64,000 nt of DNA from Lepturacanthus savala (taxonomy: Eukaryota; Chordata; Actinopteri; Scombriformes; Trichiuridae). Below are positions 12,265 through 25,207 of this stretch, piece after piece (positions within the stretch are counted from its first letter, which is position 1; each line of letters starts with the position of its first letter). A program made the position numbers and the translations under genes. The notes below the pieces were generated by a model, which worked only from the letters and a program-made list of their open reading frames with translations, had not been told where the DNA came from and ran no database searches. The stretch covers positions 14,243,031-14,307,030 of the forward strand of contig CM060484.1 in NCBI GenBank assembly GCA_030544235.1, given 5' to 3'.

Positions 12265-15200
12265 GTGAGCATCACAGCATTTTTTTTAAGACCAATCACA
12301 GGCTGCTGTTTTCATCAGAAGTTTAAAAGTAGCACAGTAATGCCACTTTGATGTCATTATTGTGAGAATGATGTGTAGGCCTGACCAACCTAGGCTCATA
12401 CATTAATATTTTGACACTCTGAAGCTTAATACAATATCATTGTATTAAGCTTCAGAGTCATTTTTATAACATTTCTGTTTTGTTACATAACATCTTTAAG
12501 CCGCCCTTCAGTCAGCACTAATGATTGTCAGGGACATTTATATGACAAAAGCTAAACAGATACAGTACCAATCAAAGGTTTGGGCACACTTTCTGGCTCA
12601 AATGAATGGGAAAGTTTGTCCAAAATTTTTACTGGCACTGTAAGACCATGTACAGAAAGTTAAGCTATGGCACTACATATAGAATCATGCTCTTTGATAT
12701 CGAGGGTCTCCTTCAATCTGTCTTTTCAGCCTTGACCAGCACAGTGTTATGAACTCCCACTACATTCCTTCTACTTACAAAGACCTTGAACTCCCAAGTG
12801 TTAATCAATTATTACCTGCCTACCTCACCTATTCTATTCCTAACCTACTTCCTATTACAGTTTTTCTAGATAAAAGCATTTGAATAGTAATTATACATGC
12901 TTATTAACTACCTTTGGGGGTCTTTGAAGCATTTCAAGGGGGGACTTTGTCTCACGCTGTCTGACCACCTCTTCCACATGTGATATTCTGTGAAGAAGTG
13001 TGACTCACTGTTATCACAACTTTTATATGACATTGCACAATGGTGCTCTGTGGAGTCGTACGTGAAAGTCTGTTGAGTTTTTTAACGCATGACTGAGCGG
13101 TGTGCATTCAAATTACCTACCTCTCTGTATTTGCAGTAAAAGAACAGTGTGATCAATTAATAATGCACAGAGTGACCCTCAAACACTGCAAATGGGTTGA
13201 TGGCCAAATGCTTCATTCTGTTAATAAAAGGCCTAACTTTAGAATTATTACTGTAATTAAGCATCTGGCTACAGTTAGAATTTCCAACCAACCTTTCTAC
13301 AGTACATTTCTTGAAACATCATGAAAACATTGCTACACTGATACTATTTTATTTTAAATATTTAGTTAGGTGGACAGGAAGAGAGTAATAGTAATTCAAA
13401 GCATCAATAAGATTATATCAAGGGATACCAATGTATTGTATGCAGTTGCTTTTTTCATTTCATCTCACAACACACTCCCTTGAAAGCAGATTATTAAAAG
13501 GTTGAAATGCCTTACTGAGTCAGTTCTTTGTCCCACAAAATGTGCAAGATGGAAATGTGATGCAAATACACAAAACCCTTTTGCAGTAATGCAATTCTGA
13601 GAAATGCTCCGAACAGGCTGTGTCACTGTAGATTGCACACTACCATTATTTACCTGCCTCCTCCGCCTCATAAGTAAGACCTGCTGGTAGACAACAAACA
13701 CAAAAAAGGTCCAAGAACAGTCTAGATGAGAGAAAACCTGTTTAGGACAAAGCTTTATTCATGCAATCAGAATTAAATTTAATACTGGGTTCAGTTTGGG
13801 GAAAAATTGGCGATATTTAAATACAGTTATCTGGTTGAACTGGCTGTATGACTAGTGTAAGCCTCATCTAAATTAGAACACTGCTTCTACTGTTGGTAAT
13901 AGTGATGCATTGTATCTGAGCTGTGAGAAAGATGACATTGTCAGAGAAAGAGCGCGGAATGTTTTTCACTGTGCGAGTGCTGCTCATATGCCAGAGTGCA
14001 TGTGTGAGTATCCTGATGCCCCGCTGCTAGGGCAGCTCCGCCTGGCTCAGGAGAAAACGGAACTATTTGAAGAAACACTGAATGAGGTCTGAACGCGTGA
14101 AGAGCTACCACAGGACACAGTGCTGACTTGGCAGCATGACATCACTCTTAAGATGTTCGAAAACTGTTGGCTTCTTCTTTTCTTGCTGCTCCATACCTGT
14201 TCCTGTTTCTGCTGTACTCTGTAATACAGCTACTTTTGTTCCATTCTAATGTACTTGTTGTGTTATAAATGACTAAATGAAAGGAAATGTTTTTGAGAGA
14301 CACTGATTGAAACTTGAGGAAGTTGCATGCAATCGAATGACAACTGGACTGAGTTGGCATTTGAATCCAGCAGCCTATATCTTAGCTTTCATCTGTCCGT
14401 TTTGCCCTGAAGTTGCCTGTCTGCCTCCCTCAGCAGGAGTTTTGTTGATAGAGAGAAGAAGGAGTGTCAGTGCGGCCGAGACACAGTGGGCCCATTGTTT
14501 TTGTTCAGTCACAGCAGCCACACAAACGCACAATTAGAGGCTGTGGGGTTCCTGTAAACGTTAATTAGCAATCAAGCAGCAGCAGCAGTTTTTGTTGAGG
14601 TCTGTTTCTAGCTAATTTTTTTAGTATTTCCCATCATTTCCTGCCTTCATCCTTTGCTCTCTCTCTCGCCTATTTCCACTGGCAGACTGGCAGACCAAAT
14701 CTAATTTTACCTATATTCTGATTGAATTTCTGATATCAAGTCTAGATGGCTAAATCCCATGGAAACTGATTATAGGAAATGAGATTTAAACTGCATTTGT
14801 TGAAGGTTTCAAAATATGATTCAAAAGGATTTTCTAACTCTAACGCTGCATATTAAATCTATCCATGGCAATCAAAATGTCATTTACACAACACTCAACG
14901 TCTCCTGCAGAGCATGGGAAAAAGAAGTGTTTCAATGTTGCTGTATGAAGAGTGAGACGTACTAGAAAAGTATGTTAAAAAAAAAGTTAATTAAAAATCA
15001 GATGTTGTAGAAACAGGCATTACATTTTTGGATTATAAAATTACATTAAATCAGACTTCAGGCTGTGGAGCCTCTACGGAGTGGACTGAACTCACAATAA
15101 CACAACATCAGTGCTTCAGCATCTCAACAGGAAGCATCCAGTTCTGAAGTGAATATGACACAAGTTAACATTAACATCAGATCACATCAGCATGGCATCA

Positions 15201-17453
15201 GACCACTCGATCAATTGATAGAATAAAAAAATATATATATTTTTTCATGCATGGGGTTAAGCCTGTTTTATTTACTGCAGTAAATTGGCTTAGAATAGTT
15301 TTTCCTGTTGTTTCAGTCCCCTGCAGACAGGGAAGAGGATGCAGGTCTTAGTTTCATACGTTCTTCATATTCAAGGACATGTTTGTGGTGGTGAAGCAAG
15401 TTGTTCGTGTTGCCTCCTGCAGCTACAACTTTAGCAACAACAACATTTACAGATTATGGTTGTTTGATGAGCGTCCAATCTTTAAAGCCGACGTACTTCC
15501 ATACAACCGACACCGCTCCTTTTTTTTTTTTTTTGGTAGAAGTTCTTCGTTGTCTGTGACATTTTTTCTGTCCATGTTGTTCACCTATTAACACACAGTG
15601 CTGCGCTCACACATGCAGCCCCATGTAGCTTATTTGGTACAACTGCAAAACAGTCCCCCGCTCAATGACCTATAGCACGATGTTCCTCTGCTCTGTGTTC
15701 CCTATGTTTTATATGCTACACACTCACTGGTATTGGGGTATATGAAAAATTCATATCATTAAAAAAAAAAAATAAAAACAGTATTCAGTATGAAGCGGTA
15801 TACTCCCCAGCGCTAAAAAGCTTCTTCAAACGATGAAGAGCTGCGGTCCTAGTTTGAAATCATTCAATCCACAGACTAATGCACACAGCCTCTATTGAGA
15901 AACTGTACCTATCAGTGAGCCTTCAGGACTTGTGAAGCTTGTGATACCACAACTATACAGTCACCACCCTCAGCCATTCAAATCATTCAAACATGGGATA
16001 GCTTTATTAATAACAGTGAGACGGACACAAATGCACTGTTTTTTTCTAGAGATCTAGAAGGAGGATGTAAAACTATATTAGGAAGATGTAAATTATATTT
16101 AGACGAAGGAGATGATACCACAGTTATATCTCGTTAGGGTTATCTAAACAAAAAAAAAAGTGTGAGAAAGTGTAAAATCTAGGACCTTTACGGACACACC
16201 AGGGAAATTTTCAGGAAATGTGCACCATAAGCATTATGGAAAATTTTGACCTCTCTTACATTTGCTATTCAAATCGAGTTAGAGTTGGATAGAAAATACA
16301 ATTAATTCTCTGTGTAATGCATTCTGTGTATGCAGCTACCTCACATCTCAGGACAGCACATGTGTTCTTTTACAGCTAAATTTTGTTATCCTGGTTTAAG
16401 GACCTTAAAGGATAATGTATAAAATTTAAATGCATCATTTTGGCAGAAATATTGTCAGAAATGGGATATAATATGTACATGTTTTCATTAGTGTTTGATA
16501 TCCTGAAAATAAGAACAATTGTTTAAGTTACCATTGGATGAGCCCCTTACAATCCGTCATGTTGCATCGCCATGATTCTACAGTAGCCCAGAACAGACAA
16601 AACAGGATCTATGGGATCTATGGATCTATCTTTTTTTTTTCTTTTTTGCTAGTTGCTCTGCAAATCCACCACTGCAAGATGCTAAATTGGTCGATTCAAA
16701 TTTAAAGACTTCAAATAGAGGTTTTGAAAGGTTGTAACTTGATGTTGTACCTTGTGTTGCTGTTGGGACCTAGAGTAATTAGTCTGCCCAGTGAATTGTG
16801 GAGCTTTGCTTCTGTATCCAGACTTTGCCAGAGATTTCTACCTTGTCAGCACCTTCAAATAACCCATTTTGCGTTTTTTTATATAGCACGGTTACAGGGG
16901 CTCAACTTATTTTTTGTGCTGCTTACCTCAAAATATTTTCTGTTTTTGCCACCCTACACTGTCAATAAAACTTATCTCACAATACACAAATGCCAGTAGT
17001 TTTTATCTGTTGGGATTTGTTGAAACAGACTCAGGTTTCAAGTCTGAGTGTAGCCTAGTAATATCTGCTCTGACACCTCTGACCATAGATAAAGCAATTT
17101 TAGTTGGGGTTTGGATTCATTTATGTAAGGCAAAGGTATAATTTTGGTAGGCAATCTGCAACCAGTGAATTATTCTTTACTTAGATATTGTCTGATTTAA
17201 ACCATTTTTTAAAAAATATTGAATTTAATCATTTTTGAATTAGAACAATCAAATTTGTGCAATGTGTATTCTGTTAACATGCACAGTAAAGAAAAGTGCA
17301 CAGCACAATCTTGGTTATTGGGTGATATTGCAGGGAGCTGATTTGCACCTTTTGTGAATTTGGATGTTCTGTTAAATTGATTTCTGTAAAAAGCTCAAGA
17401 TCACATTTTGTCACTAATGTTTCTTTATTCCTCTGTTTTGTCTGTTTCTGCAG
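12265..17453 (+). other. nedd4l: Intron 2 of nedd4l
   Basis: About 5.2 kb without a recognisable exon. The one striking structure is the 20-bp perfect inverted repeat at 12416-12458. A CAG run (about 14577-14587) and poly-A/T tracts are the only low-complexity items noted. Confidence 0.65.
12416..12458. repeat. Perfect 20-bp inverted repeat, 3-nt loop
   Basis: The arm 12416-12435 (ACTCTGAAGCTTAATACAAT) is exactly complementary to 12439-12458 with only ATC between. The near-palindrome contains two AAGCTT sites. It lies about 150 bp after the exon 2 donor and would form a strong hairpin in the pre-mRNA. Confidence 0.9.
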
Positions 17454-17535
17454 TGATCCTTACGTCAAACTTTCCCTCTATGTTGCGGACGAAAACAAAG
17501 AGCTTGCCTTAGTCCAAACAAAAACCATTAAAAAG
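17454..17535 (+). CDS. nedd4l: nedd4l exon 3 (C2 domain)
   Basis: Encodes (S)DPYVKLSLYVADENKELAL to QTKTIKK, residues 40-67. SDPYVKL is the C2 calcium-loop signature. Preceded by TTTCTGCAG, followed by GTAAGT, phase 0 at the 3' end. Nearly identical to human NEDD4L (VADENRELALVQTKTIKK). Confidence 0.97.
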
Positions 17536-19994
17536 GTAAGTCTCAATGCAGAAAGTGGCTTTCATGCATCCATCTGCAGCGTCCTGCTTCTCCTTCCTCT
17601 GTCCCACACAGACCCTTCGGATCATAGTTTCAGACCTAATGAACTCTAATGTGTTTGTACCTTGTCAAATTGTTCCCAGTAATCTCTTCCCACATTTGCA
17701 TCGTGCACTTACTGTACAGCCACTTAAATGTGGCTTTGTTCCCTCCTCTTTTTAAATACAGCTTTGAGATCACTACATCCTCCTAATTCCACCCCCAGCT
17801 TTTTTCTCAAATTAAGCCAATCTTATCATCCTGAGAGAGGGGAAACCACATGAAATCACCAGAAGGCAGAGCTTCTTTTCTTCTGTTCAGGAGAGCCTTT
17901 TTGAGTCTAGAGGGAGACATTGGCCAAACACTTTTCCCCTAGTGGCCTATACTGGGGAGGAAATCTATTCACAGCAGGGGGAGCTATTACATGGTAATAG
18001 TGTAGACTTCATTCAAAAGAAATCTTTGATTTTAAAGTGGGTTGTGATTTTTACCTACCTTATTACCCACATTCTGAAATGCTCTGGGGCATATGGCTTA
18101 AAGTGAAGTCTAAGAATTAATACAATACATATTTTTTAACTGCCCAATGAAATATACGCCGATGGAATTTGTGGAAATGCATGATATGCAGGGATGAAAG
18201 TATTTGCTTCAATGACTGGCATGTAGCCTGCTGATGTCTACCTTGCCAAGCAGCCTCTTATTTTGTTCTCTTTTCATGGTAGTTAAGGTTAGCTTGTTGT
18301 CAGCCAACCCTCTGCTGGAGTCAGGCAGCTCAGGACTCCATGCAGGCAGACATATGCTGCCAGTGGCCATGCTTGCCTAACAGGCTATAAATAGCTGACA
18401 ATACACTGCTATGTGGAGCAGAAAAAAGAAGCATCACTGCTCTGCTCCTCTATGGGCTTTATATGTCTTTAAGTGGGACACCCTTGATAACATCTTTTTT
18501 TATTGAAGCTAAGAGTTTGCCTTGTGGCAAGAAGGCATGAAAACTGATGGAAAATATGACAAAAGAAATCAGTAGTGCTTTCAATACGAATGCCTTAACT
18601 CCCGCAAATAATTTGAAATCATTAAGCCTAAAAATTATGCATTAAAAATGCATTACTGTCTTTCTGAAGGTGCAGTGGTCTCATTTCAAAGGTATAGTGA
18701 AGTGACTGGCATCATATGAAACCCAATAGCAGCTAATGACAGCTTGTCGGGAATAAGGCTAAATAACTCCAAAGTATTGGCGAGGGAAAAGGTTCCTTTG
18801 AACCCCTGCTGTGCCTCTTCGTGTGTGAATCAGAATCTTTCTTGTTCCTTTTTCATATTGTTGTGAAAATATCTTACTGTTATTGAAATTGTCAAACTGG
18901 CACATTTTAATTATTTTTATTAATGCACATAAGAAATTATTGCCTTCTGCTGTTTTATTGCAATTTACCACAAAATCTTTATTTTTTATTTATTTTTTTA
19001 TGCTTTGATTGATAATGCTGAGTGAAAGATGGGTAGGGGGGGAGGCAGAGCGAGGGGGGAATGACATGCAGGATGCCCGCCTGATGCGGGATTTATACCA
19101 GGGCCACCTGCAGTGAGGACAGTAGCCACTGTACATGGGCAGCTGCTCTACCCACTTCCTGCCCCACAACTGATGGTTCTGATGGTTTTAGTGGAAATCT
19201 GTGGTTTGTAGGCGAGCATCTTTTGTTAAAATTGATAAAGATTAAATTAAATATATTTCTTTGTGTTCAATTTACAATAATTCAGTGATTTTACATTAAA
19301 ACATACATAATTATAAGATTTAATATTAATCACAATTAATCGTTTACGCCGATACATTTATTTTGCAATTGTTTTCTGAACACCTGGTGATTCATTAATT
19401 TGTTCTTTAAAATTGATTGACAGCCCTGAAATCAGTAACGAGAAATTTCCCTGATCTCCTTTTGGAATGTGACATGCTAAATCAATACTTGATATTTAGT
19501 ATGCTGATATTCATTATCTGAACAAGGAGAGGTAAGGTGTTAAATTGTCTTTGAGTCAAAAGGGCGGGAGGTTCATTTGAAATCATCGCAGCCGTTTGAA
19601 CAGAGATGTGAATTTATTGCTGTTGTAAAATGTCATAAAGTTTTTATTAATCGGAGAGACTTGTGAAATTAAGGCTTCATTGACATTCTAGTGTTTGAGT
19701 CATTTCAATCACAAAAGGAATTTTAATGAGAAGTGCCACATAGTTCTCAGACCCATAAAAAAAACCTCAAACATAAAAATTGTTTGATGTTGACTGAGAG
19801 AGTCACATGCTGAGCTGATCCATCCATAAAAAGATGGAAGTGGATTCACCTAGGGACTAATGCCAATCACTGGGACGTGTTGTTAGCTACAAACCTCCTC
19901 TAACAACATAACAGAATCGTTAATGCTTTAAACAAGGGGTAGTGGCCATTTTGCTTCAATACATGTCTAATCATGTCTTCAATTTCTGTTTCAG
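17536..19994 (+). other. nedd4l: Intron 3 of nedd4l
   Basis: About 2.5 kb, non-coding. Contains the SINE relic at 19029-19166 and otherwise only AT-rich unique sequence. Confidence 0.65.
19029..19166 (-). mobile_element. tRNA-derived SINE relic
   Basis: On the minus strand it reads GGAAGTGGGTAGAGCAGC, like a degenerate pol III box A of a tRNA (TAGCTCAGTGGTAGAGC). About 50 bases later comes GGTATAAATCC, like box B (GGTTCAAATCC). A pyrimidine-rich tail follows (complement of GGGGGGGAGGCAGAGCGAGG). Similar tRNA-like repeats ending in 'CATGTCATTCCCC' are common in fish genomes. Divergence in both boxes says it is inactive. Confidence 0.5.
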
Positions 19995-20033
19995 ACCCTC
20001 AATCCCAAATGGAACGAGGAATTCTTCTTCAGA
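19995..20033 (+). CDS. nedd4l: nedd4l exon 4 (C2 domain)
   Basis: Encodes TLNPKWNEEFFFR (residues 68-80), a C2 core motif (human TLNPKWNEEFYFR). Only 39 nt, phase 0 at both ends. Preceded by CTGTTTCAG, followed by GTGAGT. Confidence 0.97.
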
Positions 20034-20500
20034 GTGAGTTCAGATTTCAAATATGATTTGTGTGCTTTATTATGTGCCAGATCCCCTTTTCTTTTCACTA
20101 TCCTCCACCACGACAGTCTGTTATTGCACTTGTTTACTCTAGAGTGGCAGTGTTAGAGTTGTTAATCTTTGGTTGTAGTTCAATTGAAAACCAAGTCCCA
20201 CCTCCTTCACCAGTGCAAACAGACCATATTAGACTTTACGGGCTTGGTAGCATGCATATGATAACTCCCTACTGGTTATTTTATTATTTTAAAAAGAATT
20301 ATAGTCCAGTACTGTTTTATAACACCTTAAGATTGACCATCTTCTGCTCACAGAAGATGGAATTTATTGTCATGCAAAGGCACAGCAGGCAATTACCTAA
20401 AACGTGTTTGTATGCATGTACATCTGCATTGAATTCGTATGCCACATTACCACTGGATGACCGCTTTAACATCTCCCCCATAATTCTGTTGCCAACACAG

Positions 20501-20554
20501 GTGTGTCCGCAGAATCATAGGCTACTCTTTGAAGTGTTTGATGAAAACAGATTG
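20501..20554 (+). CDS. nedd4l: nedd4l exon 5 (C2 domain)
   Basis: Encodes VCPQNHRLLFEVFDENRL (residues 81-98). FEVFDENR is the C2 strand and calcium loop. Phase 0 at both ends, donor GTAAGA. This is the last exon unique to the C2-containing transcript before the join with exon 6, and the ~10-kb intron that follows contains the alternative first exon. Confidence 0.97.
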
Positions 20555-23500
20555 GTAAGATTTACATTTCATAACCTCTTCACCCTTCATTCCCTCTGTT
20601 GCTCATATCACATTCAGTTTGTCATGTTCTGACAGCTTTTACCAGCAGCCCATTTATTTTCTTCTGCCAACCATAACACTTATGCCTCTTTTAATTCATT
20701 TAATTTGTTCCTCCTTTTAATCTTTTTTATGAAATGTATTGTCTGGATGATTTCCCCTTATGATAATGGGGATTCCATTTCTACTTTCTTTTATTTCTTG
20801 TCTCAATTATACCTGTAAAACATGATGTGCCACCAAATGTAATGTGATAATTGTAAAAGTCATATTGCTGCATACCTTTAATGCTTCATCACTCCCTGGT
20901 ACTGTTTTCTTTTCACCACAGGGATCCCCAACAGCTTGGAATAAATTGTATAGACTTTGACATATTGCTAGATTTGATACCTCATGGTTTCAGTTGTCGG
21001 CCCAGGCAAAATAAGTCACGGAAAAAGAAATGGATTGCTGCACACATGAGGAAATGTGGGCAGAGGCATCTCACAGACACTTTTATGTAGCGATACACCT
21101 ATGATACATGTGGTACAGGTCTTTTAGTTGTTACTCATCTCCCACACCTTCACCATGTTGGTCAAGATGGTTTTAGCTCCCCTCTGGGAGAGTGACATTT
21201 GCATGTGAGCCTGTATGGACGATTGGGCTCTGATAGCGAACTCCAGAGAGCAGAGAGTGGCGCAGCTGTTGCAATTCTATCAGACATTCAAGCAGCGGCC
21301 TTTTCAATAAATTTACAGACATATTTGCCAAATCTGCGTCAGCAGTTTTCTTTCCTGGGGTTGGAAATATGAACCGTTTCCAGCCAAGCATGTCTATCAG
21401 GGCACAGAGTGTGGCCATATTTCAACATTGTCTCGATTGATTCCGGTTTGGATGCAAACTACGTTTCCAGGTGGTTTTCTAGCCAGTGGCATAATGATCA
21501 CTTCATGTTTCAACACTGGACTCCATCTCACTTACTGTGTGCACACCATGGAGAAGGTTGACTATTACCCCTTCTTGCATGTATGTTCTCCTCCCTCAGA
21601 GTGAACCTGGTTTACTACACCAGGGATCCCCTATAGGGGCTGTGTCTTTTCGCCAGGGGTCTGTTGTGAGAGAGTGGAGATTGCACCCAGTGGTGGTGGC
21701 TGAAATAGGGAACTGTTTTGGCAGGAAGTCCTTCTTTCGACAGAAACTACTTCAAATACCCGCTGCCCGCTGTTCTGGTCCAAGTCATGGCATGCGGAGA
21801 TAATCGTCTGCTGGCGGCGAGGCCCTGGCAGCTTCCTCTCTGCAGTGACCTCCTCTGCTAAGCGGGAGGAAAGGTGATTCATCCCCACCCAGAACTGTGG
21901 CAGCTGCATACCTACCTGTTGACAGGTCTAATTTAATGGCTAATGTTAAGACCATAACTTCCTTTCTTTGAAGTTGAGGAATGAGTTACAACATTAGTTG
22001 CCTCGCTGCAAAGCTGGGCTCGGGGAAGAGCGACTGATTGAACTGTACTCAGGCCTCACATTTCACCACAGATCATCTGCCTTAATGGCTTGAATAGAGT
22101 TGTCTTTAGTCGGGCCATGTGGTGGTATAATAGCTCACACTCAATTAATGTTGTGCTTTGTTCTGCTCTTTCAGGGAACAGAAGTTATAGTCGTAGTTTT
22201 ATGAAATTAAACGGCTTATAGGCCTTCAGTTGCCATGACAGACTAGATTAAATGGGTGCACAATGTTGAGGGTTGCACCAACTGACATCAGCAAAAGTAG
22301 GTTTTGATATTCAATTAACTGAGTGAAACTCATGGTTAACTTTAAACCTTTAAAGTCCTCACAGGGGCGAGTGGTTGTTGACATAATATGTCATGACCTG
22401 CATGTTCTTTGAAAGAAGCAAAAGGCTTCCTTGGAAGAGATCTAGATCTTCTGGTTTCTCAAAACGCTGTGGTCTGGATCTGCAGTTTGGTGTTTGATAA
22501 AACAAACCGCAAATGCAATCTAGTGCTGATGTTGTTGGCCGGATAAGGCATACTCTGTCTGGCTCTCACAGGTTGAGAGAGGTACTGCTTTTGTATGTGG
22601 GGGATCACTGTGGGAGTTTGAAAGATTTGATTTGGTTGGGTTGTGTCTTTTTGGAACATGATTATTAGTACATTTTGTGATTTTTCTGTAGATGATTTGC
22701 ACTCATTCAATTACTTTAAAGTGCATGGTTTATGCAATAGACTGATATAATCAGTGCATATTTGTGTATCTGTGCACAAGCGCTACACGCCCACTGTAAA
22801 GGGGAATCGCTGGCATGCAGCCCGCTACAAAAAGGGCAGCTCTAATTTTTCCCCAGCACAGTGATAGCTTTCTGTTGCAGTATAGAAGAGGGTGACGCGA
22901 GAAAGCTCAGGCAGCCTTAAGCCCAGTTGTCTCCTTATATGTCTGAGGAGGTGCTCTACTGTCTATCTCTAGGTGCGTGCCAAGTCATTCATCCACAACT
23001 GGCCAATATTTGTTGAAGGGGCTGCTTGTTCTCTTATGTCCATTAATGGTTTATTTGTCAGAAGGGATGAACATTTTGGCTTAGCTTTGTGCTATAGCGG
23101 TTATCATAGATGTGGTTTGATTATGTGTACTTATTTCTACACTGAATGTCAACTAATGTGCCTCCAAAATGTAAGAGACCATAAACAGTTTAGCATTGAA
23201 TGTAGAGAAATAGAAATAGACCTACAGTGTAGTACTTTGTTTTAAGCAGGCATGTTATGTCATTTGGCAAGCTGGATTCACTGCCACTGGACCACACATT
23301 GGCATTTTGTTTCTTATACACAGAACATTCTCTGTAACAATACACACACACAAATTATTGACTGTGCCTAACACTGTAGGCAGTGTGTCATCACTAAGTG
23401 TTACTGGTTGCCAAGCCATGATTTCTTCTTGCACTACAGTATTTTCCTTTCAGGCTGTTTCTCTGCAGCCAGTCAATATCCTCCATCTCCTCCTGAACCT

Positions 23501-24658
23501 GATGTTCTCTTGTCCACAATGCAGAACTTGAATCATTTTTTTGTCTCATCTTCCTTTTTATCTTTCCCAAAGTGGTTTAGAGGCTTGGCAGTCAGATCAA
23601 CAAGGTGACGCATTGTAGGCGAAGTCATAGGTCGAAGGAGTCATGCTTGGAACGAGGCAGCCACTTTCAGAGGCTATACTGTACTCCCTGAAAGGCCAGA
23701 TTATCATACAGGCTTTGTCAATTCTGTGTTTGGAGGCGGCTAACCTCCCCACTAACTCTGGCCTCAGGGAAAACTAAACCCTGTTTTCACATGCTGATGT
23801 CAAACTGGTGAATCACTTGGCGCAGTGTAATGCTTTCTTCCATGAACGTACAGTATGTTGGTTTTACCTCATACTGTAGCCAGATACTATATCACAAGAC
23901 GTGCTACGCTATCATAAATCATATGCTTTATTTCAGCATTGCGGACTGACTCATCACAGCTGAGTTGTAGCTTGAGCGTTTTTTTTAGATGGAAACGGTG
24001 GCCTATGAAACTAACAGACATTTAAGTGTTTTGCTGTGTATGGGAGACACCATACTAAATGCCATTTCTGTTTGAAGAAGACTCTGATATCCTTCCCAGA
24101 AAGAATCATGCAGTTTGTTTTATCAAAGCTGCTATCTGTCAGATATTCTTCCCCTCTGCCTGCTGCTGCTTTTTTTCTGGTCCATTTTTAACTTCCCTAA
24201 TGTTTTTTCTTGTTTCCAAGCCACAAAGAATGGCTCAATTCATCCTCCTGGTTTGTTTGTGAATTTAGGATTTTTTGTATGAGCATTGTCTTTAGGTGAG
24301 ATTAGTGGTTAAACAAGGGCATCTTCATTTCTTGTGAGTTGTGACCAGTGTGGATCAGAGGATAGAGCGTTATATTTACCAGTGACATTTTTAGGGAAGT
24401 AAAAATGTAATTCTTAATGCTGAAGACAGAAATAAAAAGGAATGAAGTCAATGTCAAAATTAAGGTATAGGTTACTGGGCCAATAACCAGAAGCAAGAAC
24501 ATTGATGTGAGGTGTGGAAACAGGGGCATGGTTGGATGTTTGATAGAGTCATGTGAGTGGACGAGGGATGGGCAGCAGGGAGTAGGATGTGTTTGGGGTC
24601 CAGTTGGCTCCTGAGGGCAGCTTTGGGTGGTAATAGGAGATGGTGGGGCCATTCTTAG
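20555..24658 (+). other. nedd4l: Intron 5 of nedd4l, 5' part
   Basis: About 4 kb before the alternative promoter. I see no exon or recognisable repeat family in it. The open frames here are short and do not resemble known proteins. Confidence 0.55.
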
Positions 24659-25207
24659 TCACGTGACTGACAGGCAACCCGCTATCACCTCGGAAACCAG
24701 GAGCGCTGGCCACTCTTATCCAATCATGTCAGGAATGCTGGCCGTCACTCGGCTCGGGCTATTTCTGCTGTCTGTCGCTAGTGCTTAGTAGTGCTAAGAG
24801 TCTGGCAGGGATCCTTCTTTATTTTGTTTCTCCCCCTCCCCCTTTCTCTCTTTAGCCTTCACTCTTCCACTCCTTCGAGTGCATAGTGTAAAGTTGTCAG
24901 CTCTCTTGCAGTGGCTGTTTTGGTTTTTGCGATGTGACTATTTTCCTTTGTGCAGTTTACTGTGGGAAGGAAAGTTGTGGAAGAGAGACTCTGAGAGGGG
25001 TGGGGTGGGGTGGGGTGGGGGGTGGTTGTGGTGGTGGGGGTGTGAGAGGCGAGAGAGAGTGGAAGGAAAAAAAAGGGGATCAGTCATCTAGCCAGCCCAA
25101 GGAGAGAAGTGGGCGACATCAGAAGCCTGAGACGAGAGCCAGAGGAGAGAACCAAACTGTCAGAGGGAAAGTGAGCGGGAACGGGAGCTGTGGGACGCGA
25201 GGTGAAA
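24659..25207 (+). promoter_or_regulatory. nedd4l: Alternative nedd4l promoter and leader of exon 1b
   Basis: Directly upstream of the alternative first coding exon. It shows a palindromic TCACGTGA E-box (24659-24666, the USF/MITF/TFE class), a forward CCAAT box (24720-24724), a pyrimidine tract (about 24828-24855) and a very G-rich tract (24997-25040). The only ATG I see between about 24735 and 25207 is at 24932 and is followed at once by TGA, a one-codon upstream frame. The transcription start is not determinable, and a 5' UTR intron is possible (TCTCTTGCAG near 24901-24910). Confidence 0.5.
24997..25040 (+). promoter_or_regulatory. G-quadruplex-prone tract in exon 1b leader
   Basis: Four GGGG runs spaced by single T, then a run of six G and a final GGGGG, all on the transcribed-sense strand about 170 nt before the exon 1b ATG. 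Runs of four or more G with one-base loops are the most stable G4 class. If transcribed, it would sit in the 5' UTR. Confidence 0.7.

Noticed and set aside
20060..20632. 190-codon open frame
   Set aside because: It only contains exon 5 (20501-20554) in frame. The rest is intron with no family resemblance and the GT/AG borders are clear.
24302..24652. 116-codon minus-strand open frame before the alternative promoter
   Set aside because: Pro/Thr/Ser-rich start then random hydrophobic sequence, no family and no splice context.
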